Below are positions 33,878-41,395 of a DNA stretch of 46,373 nt, piece after piece; within the stretch, counting starts at the first letter, position 1, and each line of letters starts with the position of its first letter. The notes below the pieces were generated by a model. It worked only from the letters and a program-made list of their open reading frames with translations. It had not been told where the DNA came from and made no database searches. The stretch spans positions 1 through 46,373 of the forward strand of contig NZ_JAHCMB010000013.1 of assembly GCF_019904155.1 (NCBI RefSeq), in the 5' to 3' direction. A program made the position numbers and the translations under genes. The stretch is from Paenibacillus sinensis. Lineage in GTDB: Bacteria; Bacillota; Bacilli; Paenibacillales; Paenibacillaceae.

Positions 33878-34195
33878 GCGTCAATAAAGCTTCGAACATT
33901 AAAACCATTTCAACTATCACCATATGAAAAATTCACAACAGAAAAAATCACTAAGCTCCCCCTACTTTTTTCGCGAGAACTTACATATTCTGTTCAATGA
34001 AAACACTCAGGGTAAAGGGAAACGCATACATTTCATCATGTTGACATGATTCTTCAATTATCCTGTTATATATATTGACATGAAAAGGGGGATGTTCGTA
34101 AAATGAAAGAAGATTATATTCGATTTACGAGATTTACCTTAATAAAAGGGTTGGTCTGTTAACAAACATTACTCTCGTTGAAAGGAGTCGGGCTT
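33878..34195 (+). promoter_or_regulatory. AT-rich leader with two promoters before the ATP-grasp operon
   Basis: A visibly AT-rich stretch of about 318 bases. TTGACA 34041-34046 with TGTTAT 34064-34069 (spacer 17), and TTGACA 34075-34080 with TAAAAT 34099-34104 (spacer 18), form two tandem sigma-A-like promoters. A 19-codon ORF (34103-34162) follows AGGGGG. No other gene is seen. Confidence 0.5.
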
Positions 34196-35659
34196 ATGTC
34201 CAAACTTGATCCACTGCCCGGTCTGTCTCCGTATCCCCTGCACCAGTTTTTCGATGAAATGTTCGAAGGCGAACGCATCGTCCGTCCCCACTACAGCCAT
34301 GTGAACAGGATGTTCGCCGGAATGAGCCCGGAGGAGCTTCAGGCCAAACAGGCGCTGATGCAGCGTCGGATGATGGAGGAGGGCATCACGTTCACGCTCT
34401 ACAATCCTTCTCAGATTCAGCCGATGGAGCGAACGATCCCCTTCGACATGATTCCACGGATCATACCGAAAGAGGAATGGGAGAAGCTTGAAGCGGGCAT
34501 TATCCAGCGCGTGACGGCGCTGAATCTGTTCGTTCACGACATTTACCATGAGCAGTACATCGTGAAGGACGGCATCGTTCCTCGCAAAATGATTATCGTG
34601 AACCGCTATTTCCGTCCCGAGATGGCCGGGCTTCGAGTTCCGGGCGGTGCCTACATCACGACTTCCGGCATCGATCTGATCCGCCACAACGACGGCCAAT
34701 ACTATGTGCTGGAGGACAATCTGCGCACCCCGTCGGGCTTTTCCTACCTATTTAAAGGACGCTCCCTGATGAATCAGCTGTTCCCCGAGCTGACCTTCCA
34801 GAATGCCATCCGGGATGTGGATCATAGCATCAACCGTTTTCTGTCTGTGCTTCGCAGTCTTTCTCCTTCTCATACTCAAGATCCTGTAATCGCCCTGCTT
34901 ACACCCGGTGAATATAACTCGGCTTATTACGAGCATGCTTTTCTGGCTCAGCAGATGGGCATTCACCTTGTGGAAGGAAGAGATTTGGTTGTCCAGGATC
35001 ACAAGTTGTACCTTCGCCAAATGAACGGACTTAAGCGTGTGGACGTGCTGTACCGGCGTCTGGACGACGATTATATCGACCCGCTTGCCTTTGAGCCCAA
35101 CTCGCTGCTCGGCGTTGCAGGACTCATGAATGCTTACCGCGCAGGGAATGTCGCGATTGCGAATGCTCCCGGCACCGGTGTTGCGGATGACAAAGCCATG
35201 TATGCATACGTTCCGGACATGATCCGTTACTACCTCAAGGAAGAGCCTATTCTGAACAATGTGCCCACCTATTTGCTCTCAAGGCCGGATGATCGTCAGT
35301 ACGTGCTGGAAAATCTGGCTGAAATGGTCGTCAAGGAAACTTCCCTCTCCGGCGGATACGGAATGCTGATCGGCAGTGAAGCCACCCGTAAGGAAATGGA
35401 TGATTTCCGGCTCAAAATTCTTGCCGAGCCCGACCGCTATATCGCCCAGCCGATCATGTCACTGTCCAGAGCGCCGATTCTGTCGGAGGGAATCATGAGT
35501 CCGCGGCATATCGACCTTCGGGCGTTCGTCCTTACGGGATCAGACCGGAGGCCGCATGTCGTCCCGGGAGGACTGACGCGGGTTGCGATGAGAGAAGGCT
35601 CACTGGTCGTCAATTCATCCCAGGGAGGCGGAGTCAAAGATACCTGGGTGATGTCCTGA
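34196..35659 (+). CDS. Circularly permuted ATP-grasp protein
   Basis: A 487-residue protein of the circularly permuted ATP-grasp type (DUF404/DUF407 family), proposed to be an amide-forming ligase with unknown substrate. Recognisable blocks are the N-terminal HQFFDEMFEGERIVRPHY, ITTSGIDLIRHNDGQYYVLEDNLRTPSG (ATP-grasp acidic and Asn residues), RRLDDDYIDPLAF, and the C-terminal KETSLSGGYGMLIG and PGGLTRVAMREG. The start is ATG 34196, with AAAGGAG about 9 bases upstream; an in-frame codon at 34178 is unsupported. It heads a conserved trio with the alpha-E and transglutaminase genes that follow. Confidence 0.87.
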   Translation: MSKLDPLPGLSPYPLHQFFDEMFEGERIVRPHYSHVNRMFAGMSPEELQAKQALMQRRMMEEGITFTLYNPSQIQPMERTIPFDMIPRIIPKEEWEKLEAGIIQRVTALNLFVHDIYHEQYIVKDGIVPRKMIIVNRYFRPEMAGLRVPGGAYITTSGIDLIRHNDGQYYVLEDNLRTPSGFSYLFKGRSLMNQLFPELTFQNAIRDVDHSINRFLSVLRSLSPSHTQDPVIALLTPGEYNSAYYEHAFLAQQMGIHLVEGRDLVVQDHKLYLRQMNGLKRVDVLYRRLDDDYIDPLAFEPNSLLGVAGLMNAYRAGNVAIANAPGTGVADDKAMYAYVPDMIRYYLKEEPILNNVPTYLLSRPDDRQYVLENLAEMVVKETSLSGGYGMLIGSEATRKEMDDFRLKILAEPDRYIAQPIMSLSRAPILSEGIMSPRHIDLRAFVLTGSDRRPHVVPGGLTRVAMREGSLVVNSSQGGGVKDTWVMS

Positions 35660-35720
35660 AATATTGCTCTTCATGCTGCAACACCTGAACATCAATATGA
35701 GGACGAGGGAGTGACGGTAG

Positions 35721-36674
35721 ATGTTAAATCGCTGCGCGGAGGCTTTATTCTGGATCGGACGCTACATGGAACGGGCCGAGAACCATGCCAGACTAATCGA
35801 TGTGCATTACCATATTCAACAGGAGGACGATTTCCGGGAGGAAGGAAATAAGTGGTCCAGGCTAATTGACGCGATCGGTGTCCGGGAGGAGTATCTCCGG
35901 CTGTACGACAGCTTTAACGAGCAGGATGTTCTCTACTTCATCACCCTGGAGCTGGGAAATACGAATTCGCTGTTCTCCTGCGTACATCAGGCGCGCAACA
36001 ACCTGCGCACGCTGCGGCAGCAGCTCCCGAGTGAGCTGTGGGATATCGTGAACAGCTTCAATCTGTGGTTGGGCGACTGCACGATCGCCGATATTATGAA
36101 GAGCCCGCATCAGTTCTACCAGCAGATCAAGGAACGGGCCTCCATGTTCCTGGGCGCCGAGGAGTCGGTCATGCTGCGGGGCAATGAATGGCGATTCATT
36201 GAGAGCGGCCGCTTTTTGGAGAGAGCGGAGAATACGGTGCGCATTCTTCAATCCGTCACCATGTCCTGCAGAGACAAGGAGCAGGCTTCCATCTATACTC
36301 AGCTGCAGGCTGTATTGAAATCGGTAAGCGGCTATCAGGCCTTCCGGAAATATTATGCCGACGCGGTATCGCCGGAGTGCATTCTGGAGTTCCTGATCGT
36401 CAGCGCCGCCTTCCCCAGATCGGTGCGTTTCTCGGCCCAGCAGCTCGAGGAGCATCTGTCCCGGATTGAGATGGACTTCGCAGACAACGGCGAGGGTTAT
36501 GAACGGGTGGTTCGCCAAGCCGGCAAAATCCGCTCCGAGCTGGATTACATGGAGAAGGAAGACATGGAAGGCGATGGGGTCGATGATGTACTGAATGAAC
36601 TCAAGAACGCCTGCCTGAAGCTGGGAAGAACGATGAGCTCCGCCTTTTTTCAGCAGGAAGGAATCCGGATATGA
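35721..36674 (+). CDS. Alpha-E domain protein (DUF403)
   Basis: A 317-residue, almost wholly helical protein. The signature ALFWIGRYMERAENHARLIDV (residues 8-28) recurs in part as ESGRFLERAENTVRIL, typical of alpha-E proteins, whose internal repeats carry an R(F/Y)xERAE motif. The activity is unknown. Comparative genomics links this family to circularly permuted ATP-grasp ligases and transglutaminase-like proteins, as here. ATG 35721 has GGGAG upstream. The stop overlaps the next start by 4 bases (ATGA), so the last two proteins are translationally coupled. Confidence 0.87.
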   Translation: MLNRCAEALFWIGRYMERAENHARLIDVHYHIQQEDDFREEGNKWSRLIDAIGVREEYLRLYDSFNEQDVLYFITLELGNTNSLFSCVHQARNNLRTLRQQLPSELWDIVNSFNLWLGDCTIADIMKSPHQFYQQIKERASMFLGAEESVMLRGNEWRFIESGRFLERAENTVRILQSVTMSCRDKEQASIYTQLQAVLKSVSGYQAFRKYYADAVSPECILEFLIVSAAFPRSVRFSAQQLEEHLSRIEMDFADNGEGYERVVRQAGKIRSELDYMEKEDMEGDGVDDVLNELKNACLKLGRTMSSAFFQQEGIRI

Positions 36675-37534
36675 AAATACAAATCGATCATACGACAACA
36701 TATACGTACCCCGAGCCTGTGACGGACAGTGTCAATGAAATCCGGCTGACGCCGCGGACCAACTACAGACAAGCCTGCTTTCATCATGAGGTGGAGATTT
36801 ATCCGCCCGCCAACCTGATGACTTATGAGGATTTCTTCGGGAATCGGGTGCATGCCTATTCGGTTAATAAGCCGCATACGGAGATGGTTATTCATACCCG
36901 GGCCACCGTTGTTACGGTAGATAAGGAGCAGGGTGCCGACCGGGACAGACTGGACCTTGAGAGTCAGATCAGGATGCTTCATGACGAAGCTTTTCAGAAC
37001 CGGTATGTCGAGTTTATTCTGCCGACCCGCTACACGGAAGTGACGCCGGAGCTGATGGAGTTCGCCGCCCAGCATCCGTTCGATGAGGCCGATGATCTGT
37101 ATGATTGGGCAAGAAAGCTGTCAGCCACCATTTACGAGCAGTTTACCTACGATCCCGAAGCGACAAGCGTCAACACCACCGTCAAAAAAGCGCTGAAGCT
37201 CAAACGCGGAGTCTGCCAGGATTATGCCCATTTGATGATCGCCGTATGCCGGAGCGTTGGGCTTCCGTCTCGTTATGTCAGCGGCTATCATTTTGTGGGG
37301 GATCTTCAGGGAGGAAATGCGGACTTCGAGCAGGCATCCCATGCCTGGGTAGAGACGCATATTCCGGGCACGGGCTGGCTCGGCTTCGATCCCACCAATA
37401 ATGTGGAGGTCAATTGGCGGTATGTGAAGCTGGGACACGGGCGGGATTATAAAGATATCGTGCCGGTGAAAGGCGTCTACCGGGGAACGCCTGGCAATCT
37501 GGAAGTTAAGGTTGACGTGCGGAGACTGGACTAA
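36671..37534 (+). CDS. Transglutaminase-like cysteine protein
   Basis: A 287-residue transglutaminase-fold protein with an N-terminal immunoglobulin-like region (KIQIDHTTTYTYPEPVTDSVNE is the usual opening). The catalytic triad is Cys182 in RGVCQDYAH, His224 in SHAWVE and Asp240 in GFDPTNN. Such enzymes cleave or form isopeptide bonds; the substrate is unknown. No signal peptide, so it acts in the cytoplasm. Coupled to the alpha-E gene by an ATGA overlap. Comparative genomics has proposed that this trio makes and processes a small peptide or peptide-tagged molecule. Confidence 0.88.
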   Translation: MKIQIDHTTTYTYPEPVTDSVNEIRLTPRTNYRQACFHHEVEIYPPANLMTYEDFFGNRVHAYSVNKPHTEMVIHTRATVVTVDKEQGADRDRLDLESQIRMLHDEAFQNRYVEFILPTRYTEVTPELMEFAAQHPFDEADDLYDWARKLSATIYEQFTYDPEATSVNTTVKKALKLKRGVCQDYAHLMIAVCRSVGLPSRYVSGYHFVGDLQGGNADFEQASHAWVETHIPGTGWLGFDPTNNVEVNWRYVKLGHGRDYKDIVPVKGVYRGTPGNLEVKVDVRRLD

Positions 37535-37557
37535 ACGCTTTTGGAGTCAACGAACAG

Positions 37558-37597
37558 GGCAGCTGAATCGCGATTTGCGGTCCGGCTGTCTTTTTTT
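37558..37597 (+). terminator. Terminator after the ATP-grasp operon
   Basis: GGCAGC (37558-37563) pairs with GGCTGTC (37584-37590, one G-U) around an inner CGC...GCG, followed by seven T. Confidence 0.65.
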
Positions 37598-37684
37598 GAC
37601 CGGAATGATTATAACCTGCGCCGGTTTGGGTAATCTTGAGACAGAGCAATCAAAACCTACAAGAACGGAAGGTGAGCCTGTTCA

Positions 37685-38494
37685 ATGACCCCAACCAACG
37701 GAAACAGACAGCGATTTGCCGGGAAGACTGCGATAATTACCGGTGCGGGCTCGGGAATAGGCAGAGCAACCGCTATTCAAATGGCGCGCGAAGGAGCTAA
37801 CGTCGCCTTATTTGACCTCATCAACGACCGGACCTCGCTGGTGGAGCGCAAGCTGAACAAACTGAGGGAGGGCTGCGCGCTGGCGGTCGATGTGGATACC
37901 TCCGATCCGGCGCGGATGGAAGAGGCGGTGCAGAAGACGGTTGGACATTTTGGCGGCCTCGATATCGTGTTCGCAAACGCTGGCATCAACGGCTCGATCG
38001 GTCCGATTGAAGAGCTGAGCGTCGAGGACTGGCAGCGCACCCTGAACATCAATCTGAACGGGACGTTCCTCTCCCTGAAATATACGATCCCTCATTTGAA
38101 AAAGAAGGGGAAGGGCAGCATTATTATCACCAGCTCCATCAACGGCAACCGGAGATTTACCAGCTTCGGATGGTCGGCTTACAGCACGACCAAGGCCGGT
38201 CAGGTGGCGCTGGCGAAGATGGCGGCGCTGGAGCTCGCCAAATTCAAAATCCGTGTGAATGTCATCTCGCCGGGCGCCATATCCACGAACATCGACCAGA
38301 GCACCGAAGCCAGCGATGATTTGGGCTCTATCGTGATTCCGATCCAGTTCCCGGAAGGGCAGCAGCCCCTTGCTGACGGTCCGGGCAAGCCGGAGGATGT
38401 CGGCAATCTCGTCTGCTTCCTGGCCTCCGACGAGTCGGCGCACATCACCGGAGCGCAGATTGTGATTGACGGCGCAGAGTCCCTGTTGACTTAA
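37685..38494 (+). CDS. Short-chain dehydrogenase/reductase
   Basis: A classical SDR of 269 residues with unknown substrate. It has TGAGSGIGRATA (cofactor site, about 19-30), NAGI (NAG motif), SSINGN with the active Ser, and YSTTKAG with the catalytic Tyr and Lys. Asp44 in ALFDL suggests a preference for NAD(H) over NADP(H), as an acidic residue there usually favours NAD. It resembles glucose 1-dehydrogenase-like SDRs but this is not proof of function. ATG 37685 follows GGAAGGTGA at long spacing. It stands alone, between terminators. Confidence 0.85.
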   Translation: MTPTNGNRQRFAGKTAIITGAGSGIGRATAIQMAREGANVALFDLINDRTSLVERKLNKLREGCALAVDVDTSDPARMEEAVQKTVGHFGGLDIVFANAGINGSIGPIEELSVEDWQRTLNINLNGTFLSLKYTIPHLKKKGKGSIIITSSINGNRRFTSFGWSAYSTTKAGQVALAKMAALELAKFKIRVNVISPGAISTNIDQSTEASDDLGSIVIPIQFPEGQQPLADGPGKPEDVGNLVCFLASDESAHITGAQIVIDGAESLLT

Positions 38495-38843
38495 TTCGAA
38501 AGACAACAGTCTGCTTGATCATCGTCCTGAGCTTTTCCGTCCAGCGATGATCAGTCAGAAGTCAGGCCGGAGCAACGAAACTCTCGCATAAACGCAGTTC
38601 TCGCTTAGGCGAGGCTGCGTTTTCTATTTGGAACTGGATGATTTAACTGCTGTAAGCCGCTTGAAGAAGAATACCGCATCGAATAAGAAAAAATGTTGGT
38701 CAAATCATGCCTTTTTACTGTGACCGACACGAATACTATGCTTCGGCTTTCTGCTTATTTTTGTTAAACTAACTGACAGGATAGCGCAAAAAATTACCGA
38801 ATAGCTTGAATAAAAATACTGGGGCGAAATGGAGGTGTTGTGT
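38495..38843 (+). other. Non-coding stretch with inverted repeat and terminator
   Basis: TGATCATCG (38516-38524) and CGATGATCA (38545-38553) are a perfect inverted repeat without a T run. AACGCAG (38591-38597) and CTGCGTT (38615-38621), with an inner CTCGC/GCGAG stem and TTTTC after, make a good terminator for the SDR gene. The rest is AT-rich and probably holds the promoter of the DinB-like gene. Confidence 0.6.
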
Positions 38844-39317
38844 GTGAATTACGAATTTAATCGAGAATGGTTACTGAGAAAATTTGAGGAAATTCGAAAA
38901 AGAATGTTTAATGCCGTCAACCAACTAAATGATGAACAACTCAATTGGAGACCCAACGAGTCAAGCCACAGTATTTCAACACTTGTTAGGCACATAGAAG
39001 GTAATATTAAAGAAAGAGTCTTAAAGGGTATATTACATCAAGAAATTCAGAGAAATCGTGTGGAAGAACTAACGCATACTTTCGTAAGGAAGTCCGAATT
39101 AGTAGCGATAATTGAAGAACGATTTCAATTAATCATGGATACAATTAGAAACATTTCCGATGAGACACTGGAACAAACGCAAATGGTAAGGAACCAAGAG
39201 AGAACCAACCTCGACATGTTGTATCAATGTACTGCGCATTTTTCTGAACACATGGGTCAGGTTTTTTATATTGCAAAGCTGCGTTTGGAAGGGGATTATA
39301 AATCTACCTCCTTGTAA
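38844..39317 (+). CDS. DinB-like / DUF1572 protein
   Basis: A 157-residue four-helix protein of the DinB/YfiT-like fold. Putative metal-binding His residues are seen in LVRHIEGN and AHFSEHMGQVFY. Members often are thiol-dependent transferases or of unknown role. The start is taken as GTG 38844, with GGAGGTG about 6 bases upstream; ATG 38829 is in frame but overlaps that site. Base and codon use is clearly more AT-rich than both neighbours (many AAT, AAA, TTA and GAA codons), so recent transfer is possible. Confidence 0.8.
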   Translation: MNYEFNREWLLRKFEEIRKRMFNAVNQLNDEQLNWRPNESSHSISTLVRHIEGNIKERVLKGILHQEIQRNRVEELTHTFVRKSELVAIIEERFQLIMDTIRNISDETLEQTQMVRNQERTNLDMLYQCTAHFSEHMGQVFYIAKLRLEGDYKSTSL

Positions 39318-39647
39318 ACGCAGGTGTACGACGGGGACGACAGCTCAATAAACCGCATGTTACCAAGGCGGTAATCCCCAACAAGCTTGCCGCCGTGATT
39401 GTTGTGGGCATGCTCTTTGCCTCGCATCGGGCAACGAACTGACCGCGTAATGGACGGAAGGATGCGGCAGGGTCTTGGCATGTGGTAGAATAAATCTGGC
39501 AAGGGCGAACATCTGGCGGTTTCTGAACAGGCGGATGCTTGCCGGGAATTACAAGGATTTGATAGGCACGCACATTTCTTTTAGAATCTCTTTAAGGCGA
39601 TTTCACGGGCAGCTGCCCGGATTTAGATATACAAGGAGGCGGTGACA
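39318..39647. other. Non-coding stretch without a recognised gene
   Basis: About 330 bases of mixed composition. Short open frames exist on both strands (one on the minus strand contains a lipobox-like GLLSC), but none has a ribosome binding site or a known motif. The end carries the DUF1992 gene's AAGGAGG. Confidence 0.4.
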
Positions 39648-40025
39648 TTGTCGATTATGTCCTGGCTGGCCGATCAGCGAATCGAGGAAGCTATGCGCAA
39701 AGGCGAATTCAACGATTTGCCGGGTCACGGCAAGCCGCTGGAGCTGGAGGATTTGTCGGGGGTTCCCGAGGAACTGAGAATGTCTTTTAAAATAATGAAA
39801 AATGCCGGTTTGCTGCCGGAAGAGCTGCAGCTAAGAGCGGAATGCGCTTCTCTGGAAAATCTGCTGGCCGCCTGCCACAGCAAGGATGAGCAGGGCAAGC
39901 TCGGCCGGAGGCTGACCGAGAAGAAGCTTCGTCTGGAGGAGCTGCTCCGTCAGCGAGGCGTTGACAGCAGTCCGGCTTTCGCCCAGTACGGGGAAGGCAT
40001 CCGCAGGAGATTCGACCGGGAATGA
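39648..40025 (+). CDS. DUF1992 / DnaJ-homologue subfamily C member 28-like protein
   Basis: A 125-residue protein with the DUF1992 signature: WLADQRIEEAMRKGEFNDLPGHGKPL followed by VPEELRMSFKIMKNAGLLPEELQL. The name reflects similarity to a eukaryotic J-protein, but there is no J domain or HPD motif here. The role is unknown. The second half is a predicted charged helix. The start is taken as TTG 39648, with AAGGAGG 8 bases upstream; GTG 39642 is in frame but too close. Confidence 0.85.
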   Translation: MSIMSWLADQRIEEAMRKGEFNDLPGHGKPLELEDLSGVPEELRMSFKIMKNAGLLPEELQLRAECASLENLLAACHSKDEQGKLGRRLTEKKLRLEELLRQRGVDSSPAFAQYGEGIRRRFDRE

Positions 40026-40089
40026 CCGGATTAAATAGGAGCGGGTACACGGAGCAGCAATTGAACCGGTTCCGGGAGGAATAGCGGGC

Positions 40090-40121
40090 AGCATACAGGC
40101 ATGAGCCTGTATGCTTTTTTG
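40090..40121. terminator. Terminator between the DUF1992 gene and gluQ
   Basis: AGCATACAGGC and GCCTGTATGCT form an 11-base perfect stem with an ATGA loop, followed by TTTTTT. It lies between convergent genes. Confidence 0.9.
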
Positions 40122-40144
40122 TGGTTGAAGGTGAAATGACGTAT

Positions 40145-41152
40145 TTAAGCGCCACCGAGCGAGGAATGAAGCCTGCCCAGCATGTCCGGTGTGACAACAA
40201 TATCGGAGGACTTCAGTTTGGTCAGCCCGAACAGGGGTATCAAGTCCCATGCCGCCACCTGCGCCGGTTCGGGGATCAGGCCTATAACCCAGGCCAGCCA
40301 GCCGGTGACTCCGGCGGGAGTGACACCCGCTGTTCGCAGCTCGGCCAGCGTTATGCCGCCGTGCCGCTTGGCCAGGCGCCGGCCGTCCGGTCCCATGAGC
40401 AGCGGCACATGGGCGAATCTGGGCGCCTGCCAGCCCAGCGCCTCGTACAGCAGCAGCTGTCTCGGGGTGGAATCCAGCAGATCGGCGCCGCGAAGCACGT
40501 CGGTAATGCCCATCCGCGCATCGTCTACGACGACAGCTAACTGATAAGAGTAGATGCCGTCCGCTCGACGGATGATGAAATCGCCACCCGTTGCGGCGTT
40601 GAGGCATCGTAGGCCAGCGATGCCGTCCTCCAGGCATAGCGTCTTGTCTTCCACCCGAAAGCGGAGCGACGGACTCTTGGCTTGAGCCTGGCTGGCGGCC
40701 TCCTCCGGCGTCAGATTCCGGCAGGTGCCGGGATACACCGGCCCTTCCGAGGATAAACCGTGCGGCGCGGCGGCAGCGGCCAGAATGTCATGACGGCTGC
40801 AATAGCAGGGATACAGCCGACCGTCATCAAGAAGCCGGTTTAAGGCTTCTTCATATAAATCCAGCCGCTCGCTCTGGGTATAGGGAGCGAAGGGGCCTCC
40901 GACGTCCGGCCCCTCGTCCCAGTCCAGGCCGAGCCAGCGAAGATCGTCCAGAATGCTGACGGCAAAGGCGGGACGGCAGCGCGAGACATCGATATCCTCC
41001 ATCCGAAGCACGAATTCGCCGTGCTGACTCCGAATCTGGAGCCAGGCGATGAGGGCGGCCAGCGCATTGCCAATATGAATGTGACCCGAAGGCGATGGAG
41101 CGAAGCGCCCGCGAACAGAAACTGTGGAATGAGATGAATCTAAGGATGGCAA
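40145..41152 (-). CDS. gluQ: Glutamyl-Q tRNA(Asp) synthetase
   Basis: A truncated glutamyl-tRNA synthetase paralogue that attaches glutamate to queuosine in tRNA(Asp). It has the class I HIGH-like motif SPSGHIHIGNALAAL (about 19-33), the KMSKS-like RLAKRHGG, and a zinc site with CYCSR and a later Cys in YPGTCR, which marks GluQ over GltX. There is no anticodon-binding domain beyond residue 335. The start is TTG 41152 with GGAGG upstream on the minus strand. It is transcribed towards the DUF1992 gene. The 240 bases up to hrpB contain no other gene. Confidence 0.93.
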   Translation of the reverse strand: MPSLDSSHSTVSVRGRFAPSPSGHIHIGNALAALIAWLQIRSQHGEFVLRMEDIDVSRCRPAFAVSILDDLRWLGLDWDEGPDVGGPFAPYTQSERLDLYEEALNRLLDDGRLYPCYCSRHDILAAAAAPHGLSSEGPVYPGTCRNLTPEEAASQAQAKSPSLRFRVEDKTLCLEDGIAGLRCLNAATGGDFIIRRADGIYSYQLAVVVDDARMGITDVLRGADLLDSTPRQLLLYEALGWQAPRFAHVPLLMGPDGRRLAKRHGGITLAELRTAGVTPAGVTGWLAWVIGLIPEPAQVAAWDLIPLFGLTKLKSSDIVVTPDMLGRLHSSLGGA

Positions 41153-41395
41153 GTGAATTTCCTCCCGGATTTCAGGGGCTGCCCTTGAATAATGAATAAG
41201 ATTCCTTCATGATTATGGAACGGGAACGACCCGTTAGGGAGCGGCTGTCTGCTGACTAATCATGTGCAGTGCATCCGCATGCCCGATTCTTAATTGTAGT
41301 TCAAGTGACTGTGAATATCCAGCCGGATGACATGCCTTCAGTTGATGTCAATCAGCCGGGTGCCATTATTGATATATCTTAACGGAGAGAACGTA

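Noticed and set aside
39304..39573. Minus-strand 89-codon ORF with a lipobox-like GLLSC
   Set aside because: No ribosome binding site, no known domain, and the frame continues into the end of the DinB-like gene.
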